From Fallopia convolvulus (taxonomy: Eukaryota > Streptophyta > Magnoliopsida > Caryophyllales > Polygonaceae), in contig OZ024726.1 of NCBI GenBank assembly GCA_964016875.1, positions 53,747,325-53,811,324 of the forward strand: a stretch of DNA of 64,000 nucleotides. The letters are read 5' to 3'. The position numbers and the translations under genes were made by a program. Positions 33,331-44,953 of the stretch are shown here, one piece after another (the first letter of the stretch is position 1; the number at the start of each line of letters is the position of its first letter). The notes beneath the pieces are model-generated. The model did no database searches. It saw nothing but the letters and a program-made list of their open reading frames with translations, and was not told the DNA's origin.

Positions 33331-34440
33331 ACAAATGAAAATTCGGGTGTGTCACCATTTCCTCTTTGCCTAATAGCCAGTTAGCTAGTGTCAAATTCTT
33401 GCACTCAACAATTGTGCCAAACTATGAAAGAGTATCACCCTAGAGAATACAACAAACGGTATCCTCATCACTTCACAACAACAACAGTGATAACATTTGA
33501 GTTGATACATCAGTAAATTTTCTTTGTTTTAAGCCTTTTCTCAACTGAGCAGGCAAACAATAGAAAACCCTTAAACCATGAAAGAATATGAGTAACACAC
33601 TGCACAAACCAAGTGATGGCTACAATTCCCAAAACCCCCCTTTTTCTCCTACTCTTGAAACTGAAATCCATCAAATAACCAATGAAACTGCAGTAAATTG
33701 TTCACATGATTCCATCAAACTTCAGTGAAATGTTGTGTAGAAGAAGCCTGGGCATCTCTAAATTTACTGAATGTTAACCAACAACTTAATTTGATCAATA
33801 CTCTAAACTGCAGTAAAATTTACCGAATGTGTAAATAAATTGTGCAGGGAAAACCTCACTAATTCACGATTGCAACATTACAATTCTAAAAGCTCAAATT
33901 TTATAATATTGTCATCCAGCAAATATGGTCCAGTCAAAGACCTTAGCATCAAAGAGTTGAATCATAGATGAGCTTGATAATAATAGCTCTATCATTGTAA
34001 AAACCATTGAATATGGCTTTAATCATGAGATGAATCACAACAAGAAAGGTGAGTAGAAAACCTGGGACACTAAATTGCTGAATCATCAAATACAAAAAAT
34101 GATTTTCACTTTTTGCTATTAGTTCAGCTTAAGCTCTCATTAAAGCTTGTAGCTTTGATAGATGAAGGAATTAAGCTAAAACTAAATTAATTAGTGGATA
34201 TGCTAACCTGCTCCTCCTTTTTGATGATTCAGGAATTCACATGATCCTCCAGAATCAATCAAATTGTCCAACAAAGCCTTGTCCAGATCAGTTCCAGGAT
34301 GACATTTGCTTGTGCATTGCATCACAATCGGGAAAAAAAATCAACAACAGAACAACAATTAAAAAAATGGAGCGAGTAGATCATTAGCAACCTCAATACA
34401 TCTGAAAAAGCGAATTGAAGGAGGTGATCAGCAAGCGAAC
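33331..34440. other. Pack-MULE interior, non-coding
   Basis: A/T-rich, with no domain recognised on either strand. It may be intronic sequence captured with the neighbouring exon. Confidence 0.3.
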
Positions 34441-34449
34441 ACGAGAAGA

Positions 34450-34790
34450 CGATCGACTTCCGCTCTTGCCTTCGAGGCTATACTTGGCAGATCGGACTTT
34501 CATGGAGACGCTAACGCCGAGAAAGCAATTGGCGAACACGAGAACGTACTGGTCGGCGTCTGGCCCGGAGAAGACGGTGTAGAAGGGAGAGAAGCCATTG
34601 TCGTTGACCTTAAAGAGGGAATTGAAGGAGAAGACGATCCGGACGAGTTTGGAGTCAAGACGGCAGCCGATCTCGGAATCTTCGACCTGCTGGACGACGT
34701 GGATCCAGGATTCGCGGGTGGAGAGGAAAAATCCGAGCTCGGAGACGTCGACATTGGGGTTTGAGAGGGAGAAGGAGGAGAGAGGAAAGG
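34450..34790 (-). pseudogene. Captured exon of a GPR107/CAND6-7-like receptor
   Basis: An uninterrupted minus-strand frame of ~110 codons without a good start: VDVSELGFFLSTRESWIHVV, CRLDSKLVRIVFSFNSL, PDADQYVLVFANC, VSVSMKVRSAKYSLE. From family knowledge, plant CAND6/CAND7 (GPR107/GOST-type seven-helix proteins) have the same succession (LGFFL, Leu-Asp-Ser, Phe-Thr/Ser-Phe, Tyr-x-Leu-x-Phe-Ala-Asn-Cys, Val-Ser-Met) in their luminal N-terminal domain. The seven-helix part is absent. High G+C and an intact frame suggest recent capture from a parental gene. Confidence 0.6.
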
Positions 34791-35495
34791 GGCTTTTATA
34801 CTTGACAAAAACCTAAAAAAATGGATCTAGGTTATAAGCGGTTAATTAGGTTATTATTTTTTGCCCTTGTAGCAAATTCTTTCTACATATTAAAGATGAT
34901 GATGTACACTTATATATTTTTAGTAATTAAATAAATTAAGAGTAAAAGAATTATATAGTATATGTAATTAATTGTATTTTTATTTGTAAGGATACAATTG
35001 TATGTTAATAACATTAGTAATATTATTATATTATATATAATGATACATATTAAAGATGACGATATACAATTATATAATATCTAAATTTTTTCCATAAAAA
35101 AAGTTAGTATATTATATAATGATATATTAAAGATGATGATATACAATTATATAATATTTAAATTTTGTCCATAAAAAAAGTAGCAAATTATTTTATATTA
35201 GAGATATTATGTATGGATAGTTTCATACTTGCCATTGAAAAAAATTTAACAATACATATTAATGATGATGATGTACAATTATATAATATTTTAATTTTGT
35301 CCATAAAAAAATTAGTAGATCATTGTATATTAATAGGAATAGTAATATTATTATATTATATATATTTTAAGGATTGTAAATACTAAAAAGAAGAAAGGGT
35401 AAAGAAGTAAATTTAAAAATTAAAATGTTTATGTGGCATAGTTAGATGGGTGACAAATATGATAGAGAGATTCGAGTTTAGTAATAGTATATAGA

Positions 35496-36106
35496 TTTAA
35501 ATAAATTTAAGAATTTTACCTTTTTTAAAGTCAATTTTCTTTTGAATATGGGCATGAGTGTTATTAAATTGGGCATTTGATTATTTTTGTTGGGCATTGA
35601 TGCAAATTTAAAAAAATTGAAGGCATTTTTGTTATTAGAAACTTTTTTAGGGGTATATAACACTATAAACACATAATTATTCATAATTGAGTGTAGTATT
35701 CTTAAAATAGTCGTGTTTTGATATTCCTATATGTATTGTCATGAATGTATAATATAGGAATTAAGGGTGTTTGATGTAATATGAGAGAAATAGGGGCATA
35801 TGAGTGTAAATAGGTTAATAGCTTATAAAGCCCATCTCTTATTCAGTTGTAGGCGCCATTGATGATATACAAAACCAATCTTATCCCTTTAACTCTCTCT
35901 TTCCCTAAACCTTTCCTTAATCCTTTCTCCCTAATCTCTCTTCTTCCTTTATCAATTTCTTCTTTATACTGTTTGATCCAAGTTGGATCATAATAGTGTG
36001 ATTGGTTATTCATAAACGCATATATTTTTATTCATATACTCGTGAGGTGTTATTCAAAAACTTGCATTTGGATATTCATAATGTCGTGCTTTCTTAACTC
36101 AAACCG
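35496..36106. other. MULE interior, right of the Helitron
   Basis: AT-rich. 35980-36090 resembles the inner end of the left arm in direct orientation (TTTTTATTCATATACTCGTGA). No gene seen. Confidence 0.35.
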
Positions 36107-36397
36107 TTGAAGGAAACAAGTGGAATGACTATGTTTTTGAGGATGACGTGGACATTTCATATGCAGAATAGCGATAAATTTCAGGACCAAGACCATGATG
36201 ATCATGCTTCTGAATTTGTGTATAGTGCGGATTGCGTAATTGATAAAAAAGGAATGAATATGAAATATTGGGTTCCTCGGTGGCCAATAGGATTGAAGAC
36301 TGTCATTGGTATGACATTTGAGTCAATTGAAGATGGGGGATCATTTTACAACAATCAAATGAATAATTTGTTCTCTACATATGAATATCACATATAA
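36107..36397 (+). pseudogene. FAR1-like N-terminal fragment (MULE transposase family)
   Basis: Residues ~54-83 read YWVPRWPIGLKTVIGMTFES then IEDGGSFYNN, matching the lead-in to the FAR1 DNA-binding domain (Trp-x-Pro, then G-M-x-F-x-S-x-E-D-A-x-x-F-Y). The frame stops right after FYNN and the zinc-binding part is missing. A better upstream match (GNKWNDYVFEDDVDIS) lies in another frame, so the gene is broken. FAR1 proteins derive from MULE transposases, in keeping with the flanking inverted arms. Confidence 0.6.
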
Positions 36398-36720
36398 TCA
36401 GCTTGAAAAAGACAACATGCATACTTGAATAAGGCAACTTTGTCATTCAATATTCAAATGAATTTAAACATCAAATCATACTAAGTTGAAAAAGACAACA
36501 TGCATACGTGAATAATCTATTCTCTTCATATGAATATCATATATAATCAACTTGAAAAATACAACATGCATACATGAATAAGACAACTATGTCATGCAAT
36601 ATTACAGTTAATTATCACATCATACTAACTTAAAAAAGACAACATGCATATTGTACAACCTTGAATATTATTGAAATTTAACATCACATCACACTAACTT
36701 GAAAAATATTACATATTTAT
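36398..36720. repeat. AACATGCATA-containing degenerate tandem repeat
   Basis: Four imperfect ~85-bp units with CTTGAAAAAGACAACATGCA and ATGAATAAGRCAACT, directly after the FAR1-like fragment. Confidence 0.7.
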
Positions 36721-37599
36721 GAGAATAAATGAACCTCCGAACAAGAATAAACATGAAACCTCATAAAAATACCTACAACCTATCAATTACTATCAATAAT
36801 ATGAATAATACGACCTAAGATTTTTTTTCACATTTTTCAATCTTTCTTCATCACCGTCTTGAATTATTCTATCTTCTTCCACTTCTTCAAACTCCTTTAT
36901 CTTCAACCTGATTAGAAAATAAACCACACATATATGAAAAACGAGACACACATTTTGAATATCACTTCATGAATGTATGAATAAAAATCTCCGTCTTTAT
37001 GAAATACCAATCACGCGAATAATAATAGTTATATATGAATTAAAATCCACGCATAGTTGAATAACACGTTATGTAATTATGAATACAAGACAAGTCTACA
37101 TGAATAACCTATCACACATTTATAACTAACAATTATATGAAAATTAAAACATGTATATGTGACTAACACTTAATAAAAAGTTGAATAGCTATACATGTAA
37201 GTACGAATCGTAAGCCACTCATAAATGAATATCAAAAAAATAATAAGCCACATATTATGAATAATAACAAATTCATATATGAATAATAGGTCACGCATAT
37301 ATGAATAAAATTACATAGTTAGAGAAACATTTATCCATTCATGTATGAATACGAAAAATAAAAAGTTCATTTATGAAAATCAATACACGCATATTAGAAT
37401 AGCTTACCATACCTATTTGAACAACAATAAACGACCTTTTTGAATAAACAAATATTCAATATTCAATAGCATGATATTCAAATGACACTCAATATTTTTT
37501 ATATACGAACACTATATCGTTTTTCATTCATTAATCGATTCAATCCAGTATTGAGGGTTAGAAAAAACAAGAACAATGAATAAAAATAAATTAATAAAT

Positions 37600-38339
37600 T
37601 CAAACATCACCTATATTCTAAAAATAATTTGCTGATTAGACATTGGTGAAGTGATTTGTAGAATAAAATAAACTTCTCCTTAATAGAAGTGATTTTATAT
37701 CTTGTCCGTTCTCATTAGAAAATCGACACCCCTGATTAGACATTCATTAAAAGAAATAAAAAAAATGACACATGCCAATTTTTCTAGTATTATTCACTTT
37801 TTTTTTTTATAAAAACTACACAAACGAATTTTTTCCGTATTATTCACGTATTTTTCAAAAAATCCATTTCTGAGAGACACACGCAGTTTATGCATCAATA
37901 TTGACTAATTGTGCATCAAAAACTAATTGTTTATGCATCAAATTTTTGATGCACATTTTTCATCGAATTTGAACTTTTTAAAAATTTTCTATTCATTTTA
38001 ACCTTATTATGTGTATGAATAATATATTTATCTAGTTTTTGATGCACATATAATTAGTTGCAATATACCCATATTTCTTCAATAATATATCCATATTTGT
38101 TCATTGATATATGCTTATTTGTTCATTGTTATACCCTTATTTGTTGATTAGTATATCCCTGTTTGTTCATTGATATATCATTTGTTTGTTCATTGATATA
38201 TACTTGTTTGTGTGTCAATACTATCTATTTATGCATGTCGCTATTCTCGGATCCAAGTGCCTAGTGCAACGGCTCCTGGTGCAACAAGTCCAAAATTTTT
38301 GCCACAAAATAACCCACCTTTTTAGATCACTAAGGGTGA
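37600..38339. other. AT-rich repeat with TGATGCACA and TTGTTCATTGATAT motifs
   Basis: Recurring TTTGTTCATTGATATAT (at least five times, 38090-38205) and TTTTGATGCACA. Related motifs occur at 41760-42290 on the far side of the solo LTR, so this was one element or region split by that insertion. No gene. Confidence 0.4.
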
Positions 38340-38344
38340 CTTTC

Positions 38345-41319
38345 TGTAACACCCCCTTACTTACCCTGGAGGTATTACCGCCAGTAACCCCGATTAAGAC
38401 TAAACCGAAGCTACCCAAGACTTTAAACTGATTGAACAAACTAAAAACAAGGTAAATGAAACCATTTAAAACCTAACAAAATTAAGTAAAACTTTACATC
38501 GGAAAAGAGAATAAAAGGTCTTATACAAGCCTTAAATTAAAAAGAATTAGTAAATAAATAGAACAACCTTCTATTTAAACAAAATCTTCATCAAGTCTTC
38601 CTTAAGTTCTTATTTCTGAAACTCAGCTTCGTTTTGAAGTAGTTCAACCATGATCTTCACTCAAGTATAGCCATTGGAAACCTTTCTTCAACTTCTGGAG
38701 CTTCAAACCTCTGAATCCGCCTCTTGAATCAACTTCCAAGAAGAACCTGATGTGTCGTAAACCAACGGTGGACACCAACCGACCATATAAAAGAAAAGAA
38801 GATGGACGAGTTAGTCTAATGAAAGACTAAGCAAGCGGAGAAACTAACTTGGTTCTTATGGTTGTAACTAAACATATTGGCATCCAAATCCGATTAGACT
38901 CGGATTATGATCCAACAGTTAGCAGTCTTATAGAGAATAAGAAGGAGACTTGCATAATCAAGAGAGAGAACACCACAACTTGTGGTTCCTTTAAGAAGCA
39001 TAAACAATTGTTGGGAACTCATATTAATCACATCACATTTTAAAAAGCCTCCGTCGACTAATCAGATTGACTTAATCAAAGTTTGATTAAGAATCATTCA
39101 TAACCGGGAGCAAGAATGGCTTTCCGACTGGATGAACCATTCAAGTATATTAATGTGCCTAACGCACTTATCTTATATTACTTTCAAAACTTTTCACAAA
39201 CAGGTTGGTGATTCATAATCGGCTCGAACTACTGCCGAAATATTTTGGTATTGTAGAGATCATCGGAGTATTTCATCCATGGTCATCTACCTTGTACCAA
39301 GATCACGGGAATTAAGCTATCCTTGATCTTTTATTTGCATATGGTGAGGTAGATATCAGAGAGGCCTATTACCCTGTCGTCTACACTGCACCGTCAATTG
39401 CACTTAGCTAGAGTGCGCATCACCCCTCTCACACGAAGAGCAGGGGAAGAGTCATGACACACCATTAGGATTAGGCCCCTCCTAATGTAATATTCTTTTA
39501 AAGAGAGGATATGGAACCACGTTCCCCTCCCTGAAACTACCTTAATTCAACAACAATGTCTCAACATGAGAACATTCAAGGTCACACATAACGGACCTAA
39601 ATCCAGTTCTACCGCAAAACTGAATAAACAACATGGTCATTATTTCTAACAAATATAACAACCTATCATATTTTAATAAGCACACAAGTTGTTCCCAACA
39701 CAAATATTAAATGGGATTCAACTCCTCATTTAATAACCATAATGCAAGAGAGAACCGTCCACTTGCCTTAGAAGGCGTGCTCAACGTCCTTAACAATTCC
39801 AACAGTAATCTTTATCATCCTTCTGCCAAATATAACAAAAGGATTTCTCAACAACGAGCTCACAGAAACACTTCTTAGTTGTATACTCAAATTCTACAAC
39901 TTCCTAATCGATGAACGATTTAATTTCCGAATATCGATTCATAACAAATCCTTAGTTATCATGCTTTAAGGAGCCATCTTGGCGGAATTATAACTAATTA
40001 TCCGCTTCACTTTTGAAATAATTTTCTAAATAAAAATTGTTCATTAGTAACAGTTCTTAAAGGTGACCAAATTTCGGATCAAACGGATTAACAACGAATC
40101 CCGAGTAATTATCCGAAGTCCTTTACCTGCCAATCAGTGTCAAAACTTGTATTCGCTATAACTGAAGATCCGGACGTCCGTTTCATGAGCGGTTTGAACC
40201 TGTGGGATCGTATCAATGTCAAGATTATAAAAAACAAAAATTTAATTAGCAAAACGGAACCGAAAGGCCCTTACGGTGGCTCCGTAACCAACCCGCTAAT
40301 TAATTTCGATCGTATATACCTTTACTCGAGCCCATGGCTCGTTTGGCTCGATAATGGCTCGATCCCCGAGCTCGAGGGTGGCTGGGCGTTGCCCAGCGGC
40401 GGCCCTTGCTGTGGGTGGTGGTCAGACAAGCTACCGATCGCCGACGACGTCGCTTGGCGAGGCTGAAAAGTTTTGCCGGTGGTGATGATTCGAATTCTAT
40501 CTCCCCGTCCGTCGTTCCGACCTAATTCCTCTCCCTTTCCTTGAACAAGGCAGCATGAGCTGGTGATGGAAACAGGGGCGAGGCAGAGAAGGCAGGAGAA
40601 GAGGATGGTCGGCGGTGAAGAAATTCTTTCACCCGAGACCGTGGTCGTTCTGATTCTTTCTCGCTGGCTCGATTGCAGCAGTAACCAGCCCACAAGGAAT
40701 GGATGATATGAAGGTGAAGATGGAGGTGGAAGAGCTGGTGGAGGAAGCAAGGGCGAGGCAGAGAATAGCCGGCGGTGAGAATTCCCAAGTCCGTCGTTCC
40801 CGCAATTCTCTCGACCCCCTCTGTTTTCAATACAAAAAAAATTCGAGCCCTCCCTTATCTATCTCTGGTTCCTTCACTAATAAGGAAAAGAAGAGTCGGT
40901 TTAAAAACTAAACCCGTCTCGGAACGGGAATCGCGTTAAACCGGTAAAATTATGTACCTCGGGTGGAAAAACTTACTAAATACAAAACGTCTCGTAAATT
41001 ATGTAGACCAATAAAATCAATTTTCCATGATTTTATCACGCTACCCTCAATTTTTAAGGCTTTTGCTTCGTATTTTAAATCCTTAACAATACATAATTAA
41101 AAAGACGGCTTATTCAATAAATATTCTTTTTCCACTCAAACATCCTAGAATTCTCACCGATCCATAAAATCATTTCTTTATGATTTTAGGATATCACCAA
41201 CAATTTTCTAGGATTTAAATTCCGACAAAAATATTGGATTAAGCGTTAAAACGGACAAAGAGGTTAAAAGGATATCTGAGAAAAATTCAAAAATATCCTT
41301 AAAAACCACAGCTATTACA
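38345..41319. mobile_element. 2975-bp solo LTR (gypsy-type)
   Basis: Starts TGTAACACCCCC, ends AGCTATTACA, perfect 5-bp TSD CTTTC (38340-38344, 41320-41324). No gag/pol inside; open frames at 40140-40910 show no domain. TGTAACACCC starts are typical of plant Ty3/gypsy LTRs, so that class is inferred. A solo LTR arises by recombination between two LTRs. A LARD without internal LTR boundaries is the alternative. Confidence 0.78.
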
Positions 41320-41333
41320 CTTTCGTACCTGCT

Positions 41334-41707
41334 TAGAGCTGTCAAACGGGTCGGTCAGGTCGGGTTCGGGTTCGGGTCGTAACGGGTCATCGGTCAAATC
41401 GGGTCGGATCATTTCGGGTTTTCGGGCGGGTCGGGTCGGTCCAACAGGTCAAGAAAATCAAATTTTTTACAATTATTGAAATATTATTTTATTTAAAAAA
41501 TGATATTTAATAATAATCTATTATTTTTATATATTTTAAAAATAAAATATATTATAATTTCCAAAATATATTATATATATTCGAAAAATATAACAAATCG
41601 GGTCAACCCAACGGGTTTCGGGTGGTTCCAATTTTCGGTTCTTAACCCTAAAATTTTCGGGCGGTTCGGGTCGGTTTTTCGGGTCGGGTCAGCTTTTGAC
41701 AGCTCTA
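41334..41707. mobile_element. hAT-type MITE of the GGGTCGGG family
   Basis: 374 bp, ends TAGAGCTGTCAAACGGGTC and (inverted) TAGAGCTGTCAAAAGCTG, perfect 8-bp TSD TACCTGCT (41326-41333, 41708-41715). Very similar to 22695-23118. Confidence 0.93.
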
Positions 41708-41715
41708 TACCTGCT

Positions 41716-42811
41716 CCAAATAGTGTGGGAGGAGCACATATGGCTCCCTACTAGCACTTTGTGTATAAAAAATAACTTTTCATTATGTATCAATGATTAT
41801 GAGGTTTGTGCATTACCATCATCACTTTGTGTGTCATTAATAACACTTTTTTTTTAATCACTATCGGTACTTTGTTCATTGATGTATCCTTTAATTTGTT
41901 TGTGAATTAAAATGAACTTTTGTTTACACATCAATACCATCCATTTGTGCATTAGGACTACCTGTTTTTGTATTTTTATAATTATTTTATGATTTAAGAC
42001 TATCTTTTTTTCCTTATTCATATAATTACTTTTGACCCACATACTCATAAAATTAGTTTCAATGCCCACATATATTTTATAGTTTTTTATGCACATAAAA
42101 CAATTAGTTTTGACTCACATACGGCTAACTATGATGCACAAACACAAATTAATATGCACAATTTCAATATACGTACGTTTGACTATTTTTGATGCACAAG
42201 CAATAAGTTGTAGGCTTTTTGAAGCACAAATAATTGATTTTGATGTACAAAATTACAATTTTGATATAAAATATGGGTGTTTTTTTTTCAAAAATGCGCA
42301 AATAATTCGCCAAAACCGGTTATACCGTTTTTTTCACTTTTTAAGTGAAACGATCAGCAAATTTAATTTCTTCCAATCTAATGACTCATGTTTTTTCTCA
42401 TTACTTACCTAAGCATTTTTCTCACCAGATTCAAAACCCTAATAAAAATATACAGAAGATTAAAACCCCATTCATTTCAGACGGAGGAAGTATAAAGATA
42501 AGAACCGCAAATTATTATACAATCGTACTACTAATAGTTTGGGGCGGTCAAACCATGTTCAACCGGTCCTCATATATGTGCATGCCATTATGCACCTTGA
42601 AGATCGAAATGATGGCGTAATTAGGGGACAACAATTAAGTAATGTCTCTTGCAATAACCCTTAATTTGCGATTCATTCCATCTTGAGATCACTAGCTTCC
42701 CTGTTCACTACCCTTTATAGCTAAATCCCTAGCTAGTTTCACTAATTTTGTAGCTTAATTTCAATTTCTCTTCTCATGAATTATGTGCATGCATTAGACC
42801 AAAATCTCATC
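41716..42811. other. AT-rich repeat, then 5' region of a peptide gene
   Basis: Up to about 42290 the sequence repeats ATGCACA/TTGTTCATTGATGTAT motifs, like 37860-38220. Further on, ACGGAGGAAGTA (42481-42492) resembles a Stowaway end. 42550-42810 is unassigned upstream DNA. Confidence 0.35.
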
Positions 42812-42818
42812 TATAAAT
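42812..42818 (+). promoter_or_regulatory. TATA box of the second GLV/RGF-like gene
   Basis: TATAAAT 150 bp upstream of the ATG. A second TATATAAA at ~42937 is only ~25 bp from the ATG and less likely to be used. Confidence 0.45.
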
Positions 42819-42967
42819 TACGGCTCACCGTGGCCCTCCAATTTCCATCCCACCTAAGTACATCTTATTAGAGGCGTTAATTAATTAATTAATCCTTCTA
42901 ATCCGATCAAATTAAACTCTCGATCTCTATCCTTGTTATATAAAAATTGAAGTAAAATCGATCGATC

Positions 42968-43947
42968 ATGTCTCGTAAGATAATTGTGTTGTTGGTGCTC
43001 TTAGTGCTCCATGCTTATGGGTGCTTTGCTTCCCGCAGTCTCCGAATTGGCCGTCCCAAACAATCTTTGCCTTTCCAGGTTAATTAATTTCATCTATCTT
43101 ACTACGTTGTATCTCTTCACATTTTATAATTAATTTCATTATTTATTGATGATTTTACTATAACTTATGGTAAATAGGAGCCTTGCATGGGAGCAAACCT
43201 AGGAGGAATTACCACCGTTAATCCCCAAATTGACGAATGTCAGGTTATGCAGAAGACAACCCTTCTAGGTATTTCTTTTTCACGTCCCATTTTATTTGGG
43301 ACGTGACTATTTGATCATGGTGGTATTATATTACCTGCCTAATTAAGCTGAAATTATAATCTGGATGTTTGGTTTGGATTTTGTGAATAGTTAATCGTAG
43401 GAAATTGCAGGATAATACTTTTAGTTAAAACTTGGTACTCGATCGTAGTGATCAAACGAGTGGCCTCACTAACTTAATGTTCAAATTCTAGGAATAGAAA
43501 AATATTTAAATTAATAAATAAATAAGTGTCATATATTTGTGATTTGGTCCATTTATGCTTACAGCTAATTATCATTTCGTGTATTATGTGAAAACTAATT
43601 TGACGTGTATGTGTGTGAATGCATGAATTTTTAGGCATGGATCCCGAGTTGAGTAAGCATAAATTATCGGCAAACAAAATGCAGGTATGTATATTATATC
43701 TAGATTGAGAGATTTCATACACAAATTAATACCATGCGATATATACAACTTCAACTTGCACTCTATATATGTTATATAACGAGTCGTATATATAACGAAT
43801 GTGCAGGATACAAAAAACAACAAACGATCTATGATGGAAATCCAACAGGGATATGAGGAAAACAAATCCAACGGTGGAGATGAAGTTATACATGTTGAGG
43901 ACTATTCAGGCCCGTCCGGAGACTCTCCCATTCACAACCATAATTAA
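42968..43947 (+). CDS. GLV/RGF/CLEL-type sulfated peptide precursor
   Basis: Four exons with consistent GT-AG phases: 42968-43078, 43178-43268, 43635-43684, 43807-43947, giving 130 residues. Residues 1-22 are a strong signal peptide (IIVLLVLLVL core, then CFASR). The middle is variable and hydrophilic. The C-terminus holds DYSGPSGDSPIHN followed by His-Asn and the stop. As in known RGF/GLV peptides, the 13-mer has Asp1-Tyr2 (sulfation), Pro10 (hydroxylation) and His12-Asn13. The acidic DEVIHVE just before it is the usual context. The pro-region differs from the copy at 7637-8165, but the CFASR motif after the signal peptide and the SPIHN ending are shared, so the two are probably paralogues, now in opposite orientation 35 kb apart. 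The two extra residues after HN would need trimming. Confidence 0.88.
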
Positions 43948-44330
43948 TTAATTAAGAAGGTGCCCTAGCTAAGCTCAGGCAACTCAAATCGATCAACTTG
44001 TTTTCGTGTACGTAGTACATTTTGGATATCTAGATGATGGGTTTAGTAATTGGCCCATTGTTTCAGTTAGTGACTAGTAATGCTTCGATGTAGCTTTCGA
44101 ATTTTCATTTGAGTAATTCGCAATCCAACAAGTCAAAGGTAATCTTAACTCTTTTTTTTTTTCGAGGTCACTGTCTAAAGTCGAAAGGAAGTACTATTAT
44201 AAAATCTTACCCGTTTAATTAAATATTTGAAGACTTGTGATTATAGATTCTTAATTAAGGATAAAAACCTATGTTTTCCTTTTGCACATACAAAATTAAT
44301 TTAATTTGACGGCTCATTTCGTCTTTTAAG
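43948..44330. other. 3' flank of the peptide gene
   Basis: AT-rich. No gene or repeat recognised before the copia LTR remnant. Confidence 0.4.
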
Positions 44331-44476
44331 TATTAAATTTAGGTGGGTTGTAGTTAAACGGGTAATGTGTTGGGAATTTAAATCATTTTAAATATAAGTC
44401 TAGGACCAATTTCTAATCCAAAACTTAAGCTTATGAGTAGGGATTCACCCTTCCTTAGTCATAGGCTTTAAACCCA
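44331..44476 (-). repeat. Short 3' LTR of the degenerate copia
   Basis: On the minus strand it follows the purine run AAGGGGG, starts TGGGTTTAAAG and ends TTTAATA. Its sequence parallels 62956-63090 (GTTTAACTACAACCC / GTCTAATCACAACTC, then GGATTCACCCTTCCTTA on the plus strand), marking a related LTR. Confidence 0.55.
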
Positions 44477-44953
44477 CCCCCTTGATGATTTTACAACTTT
44501 ATCTCTTGACAAATCTTTTGTAAATGGATTTGCTAGGTTGTCATTAATTGATTTGACATAATCTATTGAGAGTAGTTGTCTAATGGTTTTGTCTTGTCTT
44601 TTTATATGACGTGACTTACCATTATACAAACGATTCAATGTCCGTGCTATAATCGATAGACTGTCAGAGTGTACGCTTATAGTTGACATTGGTTTGTCCC
44701 ACATAAGAATATCTTCCAAAACGCTTCGAAGCCATTTAGCTTCCTCTGTTGCTTTGTCTAGAGCAATGAACTCAGACTCCATTGTGGATTTGGCCAATAA
44801 GGTTTGTTTGGAAGATTTCCATGATATTGCTACACCACCTAGTGTAAATACATATCCACTAGTGGAATTTTGAATTTTTGAGATACAGTTGGCATCGCTA
44901 TAACCTTCTAGAACTGTTGGATCTCTTCCACAGTGCAGCCCATAACTTTGAGT
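44468..44953 (-). pseudogene. copia RNase H domain remnant
   Basis: Minus-strand product has LEGYSDANCISKIQNSTSGY, FTLGGVAISWKSSKQTLLA, STMESEFIALDKATEEAKWL and HIKRQDKTIRQLL, all copia RNase H signatures. The open frame is truncated at its start by the MITE. Confidence 0.9.

Larger units (their letters stand above)
31590..34883. mobile_element. Pack-MULE-like element inside the Helitron
   Basis: Perfect 9-bp TSD TACATATTA at 31581-31589 and 34884-34892. The flanking Helitron sequence is continuous in copy A. Ends are related inverted: GAGGATGATTTAAATAAATA and, from the right, GAAAGAATTTGCTACAAGGG, both followed by GCAAAAAATAA. A 9-bp TSD and these ends suggest Mutator-like. Contents: minisatellite, GTCATCA array, RNase H fragment, and an open GPR107-like exon. 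No transposase. Confidence 0.75.
28988..35495 (-). mobile_element. Helitron copy B, both ends intact, carrying a nested element
   Basis: On the minus strand it begins TCTATATACTATTACTAAA at 35495 after host A. It ends with a GC-rich hairpin (28999-29018) followed by TACATCAACTAG, then host T. This is the canonical A-[TC ... hairpin ... CTRR]-T structure. Length is 6508 bp, of which 3303 bp (element plus one TSD copy) come from the insertion at 31590-34883, leaving ~3.2 kb of AT-rich, non-coding Helitron. No Rep/helicase is present, so it is non-autonomous. Confidence 0.82.
26652..37583. mobile_element. MULE-like element with ~640-bp inverted arms
   Basis: Arms 26652-27290 and 36950-37583 are reverse complements over about 640 bases (e.g. 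TGAATGAAAAACGAT and GTTGTTCAAATAGGTATG occur in both). Both are rich in TTATTCA-type motifs. Between them lie a FAR1-like coding fragment (36107-36397) and a later Helitron insertion. Long TIRs plus FAR1-type sequence point to a Mutator/FAR1-class transposon. TSD and exact outer ends were not resolved. Confidence 0.55.

Noticed and set aside
34500..34816. Alternative frames (Ser/Pro-rich on minus, Lys/Glu-rich on plus) over the GPR107-like exon
   Set aside because: Low-complexity shadows of the frame that matches a known family.
40137..40911. ORFs of 70-142 codons inside the solo LTR
   Set aside because: They overlap on both strands, lack domains and lie within TG...CA boundaries of an LTR.
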